Shown: positions 11,401-23,630 of the stretch, piece by piece | Position numbering within the stretch: the first letter of the stretch is position 1 | How the letters are laid out: each line of letters begins with the position of its first letter | Assembly (NCBI RefSeq): GCF_033118175.1 | Contig: NW_026870889.1 | Location: forward strand, 1,488,001-1,552,000 | DNA: 64,000 nt | DNA from: Dama dama | Lineage: Eukaryota > Chordata > Mammalia > Artiodactyla > Cervidae | Reading direction: 5' to 3' | Notes under the pieces: generated by a model | Database searches by the model: none | What the model was told of the DNA's origin: nothing | The model's input: only the letters and a program-made list of their open reading frames with translations | Program-made: the position numbers and the translations under genes

Positions 11401-14400
11401 GGCTGCTGGGCCAAAGAGGTCTTGGGCATCCAGCCCCTTGCTGGTCCCTTCTCTCTGACGAGGCTCTCTGAGCTCCAGCACCTTGCAGTGTGGAGACAGC
11501 CCCTGCCAGCAACTTCCTCTCCAAGGAGGCCTCAACCGAGGACTAGGCCCAGGGGAAAGGCACCAGCGGGGATGAGCCTGGGGAGGCGCCCGGGCATTTC
11601 TGGACCCAGTCCCCGCAGCCTGCCCCTTGCTGGGGCAGTACCCCCGGAGGCCAGGAAGGTCTGGGCAAGGCTGCCAGGGGCAGGGACACTGCTGGGTCCT
11701 GCCCCTGGCCTGTGGGGCGTCTGAGCACAACCGGCACTCTCCCGCTGGAAGACCTCCCCGTCTGCCTCCAAAGGCCGGTTTGCAAGCACTCCCGCCCGCT
11801 GTTCCCGCCAGGCACGCACAATGCTCCCAAGCCCGGGAGAAAAGCGCTTCGGGGTGGTGCTCTCTCCGGGCCCTTGCTCCTGAGCCTGGGGGCCAGGCAG
11901 GGGGAACACACTCCCAGGCCAAGGCAGAAAGACATGCACACGTCTGTTCCTGCCCCCTACACCGGCAGAGAGCTCGGGGGAGCCAGAGACTGCCAGACTG
12001 CTGCTGGACTGGCTGCCTGTGTGCGACGGGGCAGAGCCGACCTAGGGGCAAGTTGGGCCTCTTGCTGTCCCTGCTGCCCTGAGTCTGCTGGGTCAAAGAG
12101 GTCTTGGGCATCCAGCCCTTTGCTGGTCCCTTCCCTCTGACAAGGCCCTCTGAGCTCCAGCACCTTGCAGTGTGGAGACAGCCCCTGCCAGCAACCTCCT
12201 CTCCAAAGAGGCCTCAACCGAGGCCTACACCCAGGGGAAAGGCACCAGCGGGGATGATCCTGGGGAGGCGCACGGACATGTCTGGACCCAGTCCCCGCAG
12301 CCTGCCCCTTGGTGGGGCAGTACCCCCGGAGGCCAGGAAGGTCTGGGCAAGGCTGGCCAGGGGCAGGGGCCCTGCTGGGTCCTGCCCCTGGCCTGTGAGG
12401 ACTCTGAGCACAACCGGCCCTCTCCCACTGGAAGACCTCCCCGGCTGCCTCCAAAGTCCTGTTTGCAAACACTTCCGCCCGCTGTTCACGCCAGGCTCGC
12501 ACAATGCTCCCAAGCCCGGGAGAAAAGCGCTTCGGGGTGGTGCTCTCTCCGGGCCCTTGCCCCTGAGCTGGGGCCAGGCAGGGGGAACACACTCCCAGGC
12601 CAAGGCAGAACGACATGCACACGTCTGTTCCTGCCCCCTACACCGGCAGAGAGCTCGGGGGAGCCAGAAACTGCCAGGCTGCTGCTGGGCTGGCTGCCTG
12701 TGTGGGACGGGGCAGAGCCGACCTAGGGGCAAGTTGGGCCTCTTGCTCTCCCTGCTGCCCTGAGGCTGCTGGGTCAAAGAGGTCTTGGGCATCCAGCCCT
12801 TTGCTGGTCCCTTCCCTCTGACGAGGCCCTCTGAGCTCCAGCACCTTGCAGTGTGGAGACAGCCCCTGCCAGCAACCTCCTCTCCAAAGAGGCCTCAACC
12901 GAGGACTACACCCAGGGGAAAGGCACCAGCGGGGATGATCCTGGGGAGGCGCACGGACATGTCTGGATCCAGTCTCCGCAGCCTGCCCCTTGGTGGGGCA
13001 GTACCCCCGGAGGCCAGGAAGGTCTGGGCAAGTCTGGCCAGGGGCAGGGGCCCTGCTGGGTCCTGACCCTGGCCTGTGGGGCCTCTGAGCACAACCGGCC
13101 CACTCCCACTGGAAGACCTCCCCGGCTGCCTCCAAAATCCTGTTTGCAAACACTCCCGCCCGCTCTTCACGTCAGGCTCGCACAATGCTCCCAAGCCCGG
13201 AAGAAAAGCACTTCGGAGTGGTGCTCTCTCCGGGCCCTTGCCCCTGAGCCTGGGGGCAAGGCAGGGGGAACACACTCCCAGACCAAGGCAGAACCACATG
13301 CCCACGTCTGTTCCTGTCCCCTTCAACGGCAGAGAGCTTCGGGGAGCCAGAGTCTGTCAGGCAGCTGCTGGGCTGGCCGCCTGTGTGGGAAGGGGCAGAG
13401 CCGACCTAGGGGCAAGTTGGGCCTCTTGCTCTCCCTGCTGCCCTGAGGCTGCTGGGCCAAAGACGTCTTGGGCATCCAGCCCCTCACTGGTCCTTTCCCT
13501 CTGACAAGGCCCTCTGAGCTCCAGCACCTTGCAGTATGGAGACAGGACCTGCCAGCAACCTCCTCTCCAAGGAGGCCTCAACCGAGGCCTAGGCCCAGGG
13601 GAAAGGCACCAGCGGGGATGAGCCTGGGGAGGCGCCGGGGCATGTCTGGACCCAGTCCCCGCAGCCTGCCCCTTGGTGGGGCAGTACCCCCGGAGGGCAG
13701 GAAGGTCTGGGCAAAGCTGGCCAGGGGCAGGGGCCCTGCTGGGTCCTGCCCCTGGCCTGTGGGGCCTCTGAGCACAACCGGCCCTCTCCCACTGAAAGAC
13801 CTCCCCGGCTGCCTCCAAAGGCCGGTTTGCAAGCGCTACCGCACACTGTTCCCAGCAGGCGTGCACAATGCTCCTAAGCCCGGGAGAAAAGCGCTTCAGG
13901 GTGGTGCTCTCTCTGGGCCCTTGCCCCTGAGCCTGGGGGCAAGGCAGCGTGTCCACACTCCCTGGCCAAGGCAGAACCACATGCACACGTCTGATCTGCC
14001 CCCTGCACCGGCAGAGAGCTCGGGGGAGCCAGAGTTTGTCAGGCAGCTGCTGGGCTGGCCGCCTGTGTGGGAAGTGGCAGAGCCGACCTAGGGGCAAGTT
14101 GGGCCTCTTGCCCTCCCTGCTGCCCTGAGGCTGCTGGGCCAAAGAGGTCTTGGGCATCCAGCCCCTTGCTGGTCCCTTCCCTCTGACGAGGCCCTCTGAG
14201 CTCCAGCACCTTGCAGTGTGGAGACAGCCCCTGCCAGCAACCTCCTCTCCAAGGAGGCCTCAACCGAGGCCTAGGACCAGGGGAAAGGCACCAGCGGGGA
14301 TGAGCCTGGGGAGGCGCCGGGGCATGTCTGGACCCAGTCCCCGCAGCCTGCCCCTTGGTGGGGCAGTACCCCCGGAGGCCAGGAAGGTCTGGGCAAAGCT

Positions 14401-16521
14401 GGCCAGGGGCAGGGGCCCTGCTGGGTCCTGCCCCTGGCCTGTGGGGCCTCTGAGCACAACCGGCCCTCTCCCACTGGAAGACCTCCGCGGCTGCCTCGAA
14501 AGGCCGGTTTGCCAACACTCCCGCCCGCTGTTCCCGCCAGGCACGCACAATTCTCCCAAGCCCGGGAGAAAAGCGCTTCGGGGTGTTGCTCTCTCCGGGC
14601 CCTTGCCCCTGAGCGTAGGGGCCAGGCAGTGGGTCCACACTCTCAGACCAAGGCAGAACCACATGCACACGTCTGTTCCTGACCCCTGCACCGGCAGAGA
14701 GCTCGGGGGAGCCAGAGTCTGTCAGGCAGCTGCTGGGCTGGCCGCCTGTGTGGGAAGGGGCAGAGCCGACCTAGGGGCAAGTTGGGCCTCTTCCTCTCCC
14801 TGCTGCCCTGAGGCTGCTGGGCCAAAGAGGTCTTGGGCATCCAGCCCCTTGCTGGTCCCTTCCCTCTGACGAAGCCCTCTGAGCTCCAGCACCTTGCAGT
14901 GTGGAGACAGCCCCTGCCGGCAGCCTCCTCTCCAAGGAGGCCTCAAACGAGGCCTAGGCCCAGGGGAAAGGCACCAGCGGGGATGAGCCTGGGGAGGCGC
15001 CCGGGCATGTCTGGACCCAGTCCCCGCAGCCTGACCCTTGGTGGGGCAGTACCCCCAGAGGCCAGGAAGGTCTGGGCAAGGCTGGCCAGGGGCAGGGGCC
15101 CTGGTGGGTCCTGCCCCTGGCCTGTGGGGCCTCTGAGCACAACCGGCCCTCTCCCACTGGAAGACCTCCCCGGCTGCCTCCAAAGGCCGGTTTGCAAGCG
15201 CTCCCGCCCACTGTTCCCAGCAGGCGTGCACAATGCTCCCAATCCCGGGAGAAAAGCGCTTCGGGGTGGTGCTCTCTCCGGGCCCTTGCCCCTGAGCCTG
15301 GGGGCAAGGCACGGTGTCCACACTCCCAGGCCAAGTCAGAACCACATGCACACCTCTGATCTGCCCCCTGCACCGGCAGAGAGCTCGGGGGAGCCAGAGT
15401 ATGTCAGGCAGCTGCTGGGCTGGTCGCCTGTGTGGGAAGGGGCAGAGCCGACCTAGGGGCAAGTTGGGCCTCTTGCTCTCCCTGCTGCCCTGAGGCTGCT
15501 GGGCCAAAGAGGTCTTGGGCATCCAGCCCCTTGCTGGTCCCTTCCCTCTGACAAGGCCCTCTGAGCTCCAGCACCTTGCAGTGTGGAGACAGCCCCTGCC
15601 AGCAACCTCCTCTCCAAGGAGGCCTAAACCGAGGCCTAGGCCCAGGGGAAAGGCACCAGCGGGGATGAGTCTGGGGAGGCGCCCGGGCATGTCTGGACCC
15701 AGTCCCTGCAGCCTGCCCCTTGGTGGGGCAGTACCCCCTGAGGCCAGGAATGTCTCGGAAAGGCTGGCCAGGGGCAGGGGACCTGCTGGGTCCTGCCCCT
15801 GGCCTGTGGGGCCTCTGAGCACATCCGGCCCTCTCCCGCTGGAAGACCTCCCCGGCTGCCTCCAAAGGCCGGTTTGCCAACACTCCCGCCTACTGTTCCC
15901 ACCAGGCGCGCACAATGCTCCCAAGCCCGGGAGAAAAGCGCTCGGTGTGGTACTCTCTCCGGGCCCTTGCCCCTGAGCCTGGGGGCCAGGCAGGGGGAAC
16001 ACACTCCCAGGCCAAGGCAGAACGACATGCACACGTCTGTTCCTGACCCCTGCACCGGCAGAGAGCTCGGGGGAGCCAGAGTCTGTCAGGCAGCTGCTGG
16101 GTTGGCTGCGTGTGTGGGAAGGGGCAGAGCCGACCTAGGGGCAAGTTGGGCCTCTTGCTCTCCCTGCTGCCCTGAGGCTGCTGGGCCAAAGAGGTCTTGG
16201 GCATCCAGCCCCTTGCTGGTACCTTCCCGCTGACGAGGCCCTCTGAGCTCCAGCACCTTGCAGTGTGGAGACAGCCCCTGCCGGCAACCTCCTCTCCAAG
16301 GAGGCCTCAACCGAGGCCTAGGCCCAGGGGAAAGGCACCAGCTGGGATGAGCCTGGGGAGGCGCCCGGGCATGTCTGGACCCAGTCCCCGCAGCCTGCCC
16401 CTTGGTGGGGTAGTACCCCCGGAGGCCAGGAAGGTCTGGGCAAGGCTGCCAGGGGCAGGGACACTGCTGGGTCCCGCCCCTGGCCTGTGGGTCGTCTGAG
16501 CACAACCGGCACTCTCCCGCT
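8467..16521. repeat. Satellite monomer block 2
   Basis: Anchors lie at 8695, 9376, 10059, 10741, 11422, 12104, 12785, 13468, 14150, 14833, 15515 and 16197, the last interrupted by sub-array 2. The monomer at 8695 carries the CCTCTGATGAGG variant and that at 9376 the GCTGGTGCCTTCC variant. This order recurs after the other sub-arrays. From 11173 onward the block repeats block 1 at an offset of 11172, falling to 10490 after the hybrid monomer at 14833. No gene is seen. Confidence 0.95.
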
Positions 16522-17090
16522 GGAAGACCTCCACAGCTGCCTCCAAAGGCTGGTTTGCAAGCACTCAATCCCGCTGTTCCCGCCAGCCGCGCACAATGCT
16601 CCCAAGCCCGGGAGAAAAGCATTTTGGGGTGGTGCTCACTCCGGGCTTTGGAAGACCTCCCCGGCTGCCTCCAAGGCCGGTTTGCAAGCACTTCTGCCTG
16701 CTGTTCCCGCCAACCGCGCACAATGCTCCCAAGCCCGGGAGAAAAGCGTTTCGGGGGGTGTTCTCTCTGGGCCCAAGAAAGACCTCCCGGGCTGCCCCCA
16801 AACGCCGGTTTGCAAGCACTCCCACTCGCTGTTCCCGCCATCCGTGCAAATGCTCCAAGCCCAGGAGAAAAGCGCTTCGGGGTGGTGCTCTCTCCCGGCC
16901 CTTGGAAGACCTCCCCGGCTGCCTCCAAAGGCTGGTTTTCAAGAACTCCCTCCCGCTGTCCCGCCAGCCGCACACAATGCTCCCAATCACGGGAGAAAAG
17001 CGCTTCGGGGTGGTGCTCTCTCCGGGCCCTTGGAAGACCTCCCCGTTTGTCTCCAAAGGCCGGTTTGCAAGCACTCAATCCCGCTGTTCC
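11173..17090. repeat. Segmental duplication, copy 2 (partner 1-6600), one monomer shorter
   Basis: This copy matches 1-6600 but lacks 682 bp. The monomers at 3661 and 4343 in copy 1 are represented by one hybrid monomer at 14833. Matching ends inside sub-array 2, where CTGTTCCAGCCAGCC near 17090 and then AAGCGCTTTGG replace the copy-1 bases. The duplication therefore included the start of a 128-bp sub-array, and the sub-arrays diverged in unit content afterwards. Confidence 0.9.
14833..15514. repeat. Hybrid (recombinant) monomer
   Basis: Compared with its two possible parents at 3661 and 4343, this monomer starts like 3661. It then shows GACGAAGCCC (4343 type), returns to 3661 type at CCGGCAGCCTCC, CTCAAACGAGG and GCGCCCGGGCATG, and becomes 4343 type from GCCTGACCCTTGG onward. 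It thus replaces two monomers with one. The crossover lies between the GGGCATG and CTGACCC markers, and there is an extra 4343-type patch upstream. Confidence 0.85.
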
Positions 17091-19991
17091 AGCCAGCCGC
17101 GCACAATGCTCCCAAGCCCGGGAGAAAAGCGCTTTGGGGTGGTGCTCTCTCCCGGCCCTTGGAAGACCTCCCCGGCTGCCTCCAAAGGCCGGTTTGCAAG
17201 CACTCAATCCCGCTGTTCCCGCCAGCCGCTCACAATGCTCCCAAGCCCGGGAGAAAAGCGCTTCGGGGTGGTGCTCTCTCCCGGCCCTTGGAAGACCTCC
17301 CCGGCTGCCTCCAAAGGCTGGTTTTCAAGAACTCCCTCCCGCTGACCCGCCAGCCGCACACAATGCTCCCAAGCCCGGGAGAAAAGCATTTTGGGGTGGT
17401 CTCTCTCCGGGCCCTTGGAAGTCCTCCCCGGCTGCCTCTAAAGGCCGGTTTGCAAGCACTCATGTCCGCTGTTCCCGACAGCCGCGAACAATGCTCCCAA
17501 TTCCGTGAGAAAAGTGCTTCGGGATGGTGCTCTCTCCGGGCCCTTGGAAGACCTCCCAAGCTGCCTCCAAAGGCCGGTTTGCAAGCACTCCCTCCCGCTA
17601 TTCCCGCCAGCCTCGCACAATGCTCCCAAGACCGGGAGAAAAGCGCTTCGGGGTGGTGTTCTCTCCGTGCCAATGGAGGACCTCCCTGGCTGCCCCCAAA
17701 GGCCGGTTTGCAAGCACTCCCACTCGCTGTTCCCGCCAGCCACGCACAATCTTCCAAAACCCCGGAGAAAAGCGCTTCGGGGTGGTGTTCTCTCCATGCC
17801 CAGGGAAGACCTCCCGGGGTGCCCACAATGGCCGGTTTGGAAGCACTCCCAATCGCTGTTCCCGCCATCCGCACAAATGTTCCAAGCCCAGGAGAAAAGC
17901 GCTTCTGGGTGGTGCTCTCTCCTGGCCCTTGGAAGACCTCCCCGACTGCCTCCAAAGGACGGTTTTCAAGCACTCCTGCCTGCTGTTCCCGCCACCCTCG
18001 CACAATGCTCCCAAGCCCGGGAGAAAAGTGCTTCGGGGTGGTGCTCTCTACAGGCCCTTGGAAGACCTCCCCGGCTGCCTCCAAAGGCCGGTTTGCAAGG
18101 ACTCCTTCCTGCTGTTCCCGGCAGCCACGCACAATGCTCCCAAGCCCGGGAGAAAAGCATTTTGGGGTGGTGCTCACTCCGGGCCCTTGGAAGACCTCCC
18201 CGGCTGCCTCCAATGGCCAGTTTGCAAGCACTCATGCCCGCTGTTCCCACCAGCCGCGCACAATGCTCCCAAGCCCGGGAGAAAAGCTTTTTGGGGTGGT
18301 GCTCACACCGGGCCCTGGAAGACCTCCCCGGCTGCCTCCAAAGGCCGGTTTTCAAGCACTCCTACCTGCTGTTCCCGCCACCTGTGCACAATGCTCCCAA
18401 GCCCAGGAGAAAAGCGCTTCGGGGTGGTGCTCTCTACAGGCCCTTGGAAGACCTCCCCGGCTGCCTCCAAAGGCCGGTTTGCAAGGACTCCTTCCTGCTG
18501 TTCCCGCCAGCCACGCACAATGCTCCCAAGCCCGGGAGAAAAGCATTTTGGGGTGGTGCTCTCTACAGGCCCTTGGAAGACCTCCCCGGCTGCCTCCAAT
18601 GGCCAGCTTGCAAGCACTCATGCCCGCTGTTCCCACCAGCCGCGCAGAATGCTCCTAAGCCCGGGAGAAAAGCTTTTAGGGGTGGTGCTCACACCGGGCC
18701 CTGGAAGACCTCCCCGGCTGCCTGCAAAGGCCGGTTTTCAAGCACTCCTGCCTGCTGTTCCCGCCACCCGCGCACAATACTCCCAAGCCCGGGAGAAAAG
18801 CGCTTCGGGGTGGTGCTCTCTACAGGCCCTTGGAAGACCTCCCCGGCTGCCTCCAAAGGCCGGTTTGCAAGGACTCCTTCCTGCTGTTCCCGCCAGCCAC
18901 GCACCATGCTCCCAAGCCCGGGAGAAAAGTGCTTTGGGGTGGTGCTCTCTCCGGGCCCTTGGAAGACGTCCCCGGCTGCCTCCAAAGGCCGGTTTGCAAG
19001 CACTCATGCCCGTTGTTCCCACCAGCCGCGCACAATGCTCCCAAGCCCGGGAGAAAAGCATTTTGGGGTGGTGCTCACTCCGGGCCCTTGGAAGACCTCC
19101 CCGGCTGCCTCCAAAGGCCAGTTTGCAAGCACTCCTGCCTGCTATTCCCGCCAGCCGCGCACAATGCTCCCAAGCACGGGAGAAAAGCGCTTCGGGGTGG
19201 TGCTCTCTCCGGGCACTTTCAAGACCTCCTCGGCTGCCTCCAAAGGCCGGTTTGTAAGTACTCATTCCCGCTGCTTCCGCCAGCCGCGCACAATGCTCCC
19301 AAGACCGTGAGAAAAGCGCTTCAAGGTGGTGTTCTACTAGGGACCATGGAGGACCTCCCCGGCTGCCCCCAAAGGCCGGTTTGCAAGCACTCCCACTCGC
19401 TGTTCCCGCCAGCCACACACAATGTTCCAAAACCCCGGAGAAAAGCGCTTCGAGGTGGTGCTCTCTCCGGGCCCTAGGAAGACCTCCCAGGCTGCCTCCA
19501 AAGGCCGGTTTGCAAGCATTCCTGCCTGCTGTTCCCGCCACACGCGCACAATGCTCCCAAGCCCGGAAGAAAAGCATTTTGGGGTGGTGCTCTCTCCGGG
19601 CCCTTGGAAGACCTCCCCGGCTGCCTCCAAAGGACAGTTTGCAAGAACTCATGCCCGCTGTTCCCGCCAGCCGCGCACAATGCTCCCAAGACCGGGAGAA
19701 ATGCGCTTCGGGGTGGTGTTCTCTCCGGGCCCATGGAGGACCTCCCCGGCTGCCCCCAAAGGCCGGTTTGCAAGCACTCCCACTCGCTGTTCCCGCCAGC
19801 CACGCACAATCCTCCAAAACCCCGGAGAAAAGCGCTTCGGGGTGGTGTTCTCTCCGGGCCCATGGAGGACCTCCCCGGCTGCCCCCAAAGGCCGGTTTGC
19901 AAGCATTCCCACTAGCTGTTCCCGCCAGCCACGCAAATGCTCCCAAGCCCGGGAGAAAAGCATTTTGGGGTGGTGCTCTCTCCGGGCCCTT
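16522..19991. repeat. 128-bp core sub-array 2 (27 units)
   Basis: The core is repeated about 27 times inside the monomer anchored at 16197. That monomer spans 4023 bp, and 3341 extra bp divided by about 128.5 gives 26 extra units. The first units match sub-array 1 (one copy of the 510-bp block at about 16552-17061). The interior then differs. The last unit (GGAGGACCTCC, with ATTCCCACTAGCTG) is shared with the other three sub-arrays, and the monomer tail resumes at 19992 with CCCCTGTGCCTCGGGG. Open frames of several hundred codons cross it in more than one frame on both strands and are not treated as coding. Confidence 0.95.
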
Positions 19992-22947
19992 GCCCCTGTG
20001 CCTCGGGGCCAGGCAGGGGGTCCACACTCCCAGGCAAAGTCAGAACCACATGCACACGTCTGTTCCTGCCCCCTGCACCGGCAGAGAGCTCGGGGGAGCC
20101 AGAGTCTGTCAGGCAGCTGCTGGGCTGGCAGCCTGTGTGGGAAGGGGCAGAGCCGACCTAGGGGCAAGTTGGGCCTCTTGCTCTCCCTGCTGCCCTGAGG
20201 CTGCTGGGCCAAAGAGGTCTTGGACATCCAGCCCTTTGCTGGTCCCTTCCATCTGACGAGGCCCTCTGAGCTCCAGTACCTTGCAGTGTGGAGACAGCCC
20301 CTGCCAGCAACCTCCTCTCCAAGGAGGCCTCAACCGAGGCCTAGTCCCAGGGAAAGGCACCAGCGGGGATGAACCTGGGGAGGCGCCCGGGAATGTCTGG
20401 ACCCAGTCCCCGCAGCCTGCCCCTTGGTGGGGCAGTACCCCCGGAGGCCAGGAAGGTCTGGGCAAGTCTGGCCTGGGGCAGGGGCCCTGCTGGGTCCTGA
20501 CCCCGGCCTGTGGGGCCTCTGAGCATGAGCGGCCCTCTCCCGCTGGAAGACCTCCCCGGCTGCCTCCAAAGGCTGATTTGACAACACTCGCGCCTGCTGT
20601 TCCCGCCAGGCACGCACAATGCTCCCAAGCCCGGGAAAAAAGCGCTTCGGGTTGGTGCTCTCACCGGGCCCTTGCCCCTGAGCCTGGGTGCAATGCAGGG
20701 GGAACACACTCCCAGGCCAAGGCAGAACCACATGCACACGTCTGTTTCTGGTCCCTGCACCGGCAGAGAGCTCGGGGAGGCCAGAGTATGCCAGGCAGCT
20801 GCTGGGCTGGCGGCCTGTGTGGAAAGGGGCAGAGCCGACCTAGGGGCAAGTTGGGCCTCTTGCTCTCCCTGCTGACCTGAGGCTGCTGGGCCAAAGAGGT
20901 CTTGGGCATCCAGCCCCTTGCTGGTCCCTTTCCTCTGATGAGGCCCTCTGAGATCCAGCACCTTGCAGTGTGGAGACAGCCCCTGCCAGCAACCTCCTCT
21001 CCAAGGAGGCCTCAACCGAGTCCTAGGCCTAGGGGAAAGGCACCAGCGGGGATGAGCCTGGGGAGGCGCCCGGCCATGTCTGGACCCAGTCCCCGCAGCC
21101 TGCCCCTTGGTGGGTCAGTACCCCCGGAGGCCAGGAAGGTCTGGGCAAGGCTGCCAGGGCAGGGACACTGCTGGGTCCTGCCCCTGGCCTGTGGGGCGTC
21201 TGAGCACAACCGGCACTCTCCCGCTGGAAGACCTCCCCGTCTGCCTCCAAAGGACGGTTTGCAAGCACTCCCACCCGCTGTTCCTGCCAGGCACGCACAA
21301 TGCTCCCAAGCCTGGGAGAAAAGCGCTTCGGGGTGGTGCTCTCCTCGGGCCCTTGCCCCTGATCCTGGGGGCCAGGCAGGTGGAACACACTCCCAGACCA
21401 AGGGAGAACGACATGCACACGTCTGTTCCTGCCCCCTACACCGACAGAGAGCTCGGGGGAGTCAGAGACTGCCAGGCTGCTGCTGGGCTGGCTGCCTGTG
21501 TGGGACGGGGCAGAGCCGACCTAGGGGCAAGTAGGGCCTCTTGCTCTCCCTGCTGCCGTGAGGCTGCTGGGTCAAAGAGGTCTTGGGCATCCAGCCCTTT
21601 GCTGGTGCCTTCCCTCTGACGAGGCCCTCTGAGCTCCAGCACCTTGCAGTGTGGAGACAGCCCCTGTCAGCAACCTCCTCTCCAAAGAGGCCTCAACTGA
21701 GGCCTACACCCAGGGGAAAGGCACCAGCGGGGATGATCCTGGGGAGGCGCACGGACATGTCTGGACCCAGTCTCCGCAGCCTGCCCCTTGGTGGGGCAGT
21801 ACCCCCGGGGGCCAGGAAGGTCTGGGCAAGTCTGGCCAGGGGCAGGGGCCCTGCTGGGTCCTGACCCTGGCCTGTGGGGCCTCTGAGCACAACCGGCCCA
21901 CTCCCATTGGAAGACCTCCCCGGCTGGCTCCAAAGTCCTGTTTGCATACACTCCCGCCCGCTGTTCACGTCAGGAATGCACAAAGCTCCCAAGCCGGGGA
22001 GAAAAGCGCTTCGGTGTGGTGCTCTCTCCGGGCCCTTGCCCCTGAGCCTGGGGGCAAGGCAGGGGGAACACACTCCCAGGCCAAGGCAGAACCACATACC
22101 CACGTCTGTTCCTGTCCCCTGCACCGGCAGAGAGCTTGGGGGAGCCAGAGTCTGTCAGGCAGCTGCTGGGTTGGCCGCCTGTGTGGGAAGGGGCAGAGCC
22201 GCCCTAGGGGCAAGTTGGGCCACTTGCTCTCCCTGTTGCCCTGAGGCTGCTGGGCCAAAGATGTCTTGGGCATCCAGCCCCTTACTGGTCCCTTCTCTCT
22301 GACGAGGCCCTCTGAGCTCCAGCACCTTGCAGTGTGGAGACAGCCCCTGCCAGCAACCTTCTCTCCAAGGAGGTCTCAACCGAGGCCTAGGCCCAGGGGA
22401 AAGGCACCAGCGGGGATTTGCCAGGGGAGGCGCCCGAGCATGTCTGGACCCAGTCCCCGCAGCCTGCCCCTTGGTGGGGCAGTACCCCCGGAGGCCAGGA
22501 AGGTCTGGGCAAGGCTGGCCAGGGGCAGGGGCCCTGCTGGGTCCTGCCCCTGGCCTGTGGGGCCTCTGAGCACAACCGGCCCTCTCCCACTGGAAGACCT
22601 CCCCGGCTGCCTCCTAAGGCCCGTTTGCAAGCGCTCCCGCCCACTGTTCCCAGCAGGCGTGCACAATGCTCCTAAGCCCGGGAGAAAAGCGCTTCGGGGT
22701 GGTGCTCTCTCCGGGCCCTTGCCCCTGAGCTTGGGGGCAAGGCAGGGTGTCCACACTCCCAGGCCAAGGCAGAACCACATGCAAACGTCTGATCTGCCCC
22801 CTGCACCGGCACAGAGCTCAGGGGAGCCAGAGTCTGTCAGGCAGCTGCTGGGCTGGCCGCCTGTGTGGGAAGGGGCAGAGCCGACCTAGGGGCAAGTTGG
22901 GCCTCTTGCTCTCCCTGCTGCCCTGAGGCTGCTGGGCCAAAGAGGTC

Positions 22948-23630
22948 TTGGGCATCCAGCCCCTTGCTGGTCCCTTCCCTCTGACGAGGCCCTCTGAGCT
23001 CCAGCAACTTGCAGTGTGGAGACAGCCCCTGCCAGCAACGTCCTCTCCAAGGAGGCCTCAACCGAGGCCTAGGCCCAGGGGAAAGGCACCAGCGGGGATG
23101 AGCCTGGAGAGTCGCCCGGGCATGTCTGGACCCAGTCCCCGCAGCCTGCCCCTTGGTGGGGCAGTACCCCCGGATGCCAGGAAGGTCTGGGAAAGGCTGG
23201 CCAGGGGCAGGGGCCCTGCTGGGTCCTGCCCCTGGCCTGTGGGGCCTCTGAGCACAACCGGCCCTCTCCCACTGGAAGACCTCCCCGGCTGCCTCCAAAG
23301 GCCGGTTTGCAAGCACTCCCGCCCACTGTTCCCACCAAGCACGCACAATGCTCCCAAACCCGGGAGAAAAGCGCTTCGGGGTGGTGCTCTCTCCGGGCCC
23401 TTGCCCCTGAGCCTGGGGGCCAGGCAGGGGGTCCACTCTCCCAGGCCAAGGCAGAACCACATGCACACGTCTGTTCCTGCCCCCTGCACCGGCAGAGAGC
23501 TCGGGGGAGCCAGAGTCTGTCAGGCAGCTGCTGGGCTGGCCGCCTGTTTGGGAAGGGACAGAGCCGACCTAGGGGCAAGTTGGGCCTCTTGCTCTCCCTG
23601 CTGCCCTGAGGCTGCTGGGCCAAAGACGTC
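22948..23630 (+). repeat. Representative 683-bp satellite monomer
   Basis: This monomer is close to the consensus and serves as a map. From its start: anchor and CTCTGAGCTCCAG block; an AGGCCT/CCTAGG-rich palindromic block with GGCCTAGGCC at 23066-23075; a GC-rich middle; a 13-bp inverted repeat at 23199-23237; the 129-bp core at 23274-23402, which is the segment amplified in the four sub-arrays; then a tail of about 228 bp ending in GAGCCGACCTAGGGG and the next anchor. Length differences between monomers come mostly from single-base changes. TCTGATCTGCCCC in place of TCTGTTCCTGCCCC costs one base, as does GCTGCCAGG in place of GCTGGCCAGG. A 2-bp loss in the tail gives the 680-bp forms. The strand is arbitrary; the given strand is used. 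Confidence 0.9.
23199..23237. repeat. Inverted repeat (13-bp arms) conserved in the monomers, example
   Basis: The left arm GGCCAGGGGCAGG (23199-23211) is the exact reverse complement of the right arm CCTGCCCCTGGCC (23225-23237), with a 13-base spacer. The same arrangement is at 1183-1221. In the class with CTGCCAGGGGCAGGGACAC the arms are still 12 bp, so pairing survives the class difference. It lies just left of the 128-bp core in each full monomer and is absent from the sub-array units. Some monomers have mismatches, such as CTGACCCTGGCC at 1890-1901. A hairpin or cruciform is possible, but no function is shown. Confidence 0.75.

Noticed and set aside
23191..23224. G-quadruplex in the GGGG-rich middle of the monomer
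   Set aside because: Four G-runs are present in many monomers, but one loop is about 12 bases, outside the usual 1-7 base rule, and the same bases form the stronger inverted repeat. I do not annotate it.
22948..23630. Assigning the array firmly to bovine or cervid satellite II
   Set aside because: Only monomer size and GC richness agree with what I know of those families. I cannot recall their sequence well enough to compare, so this stays a hypothesis to test by a database search.
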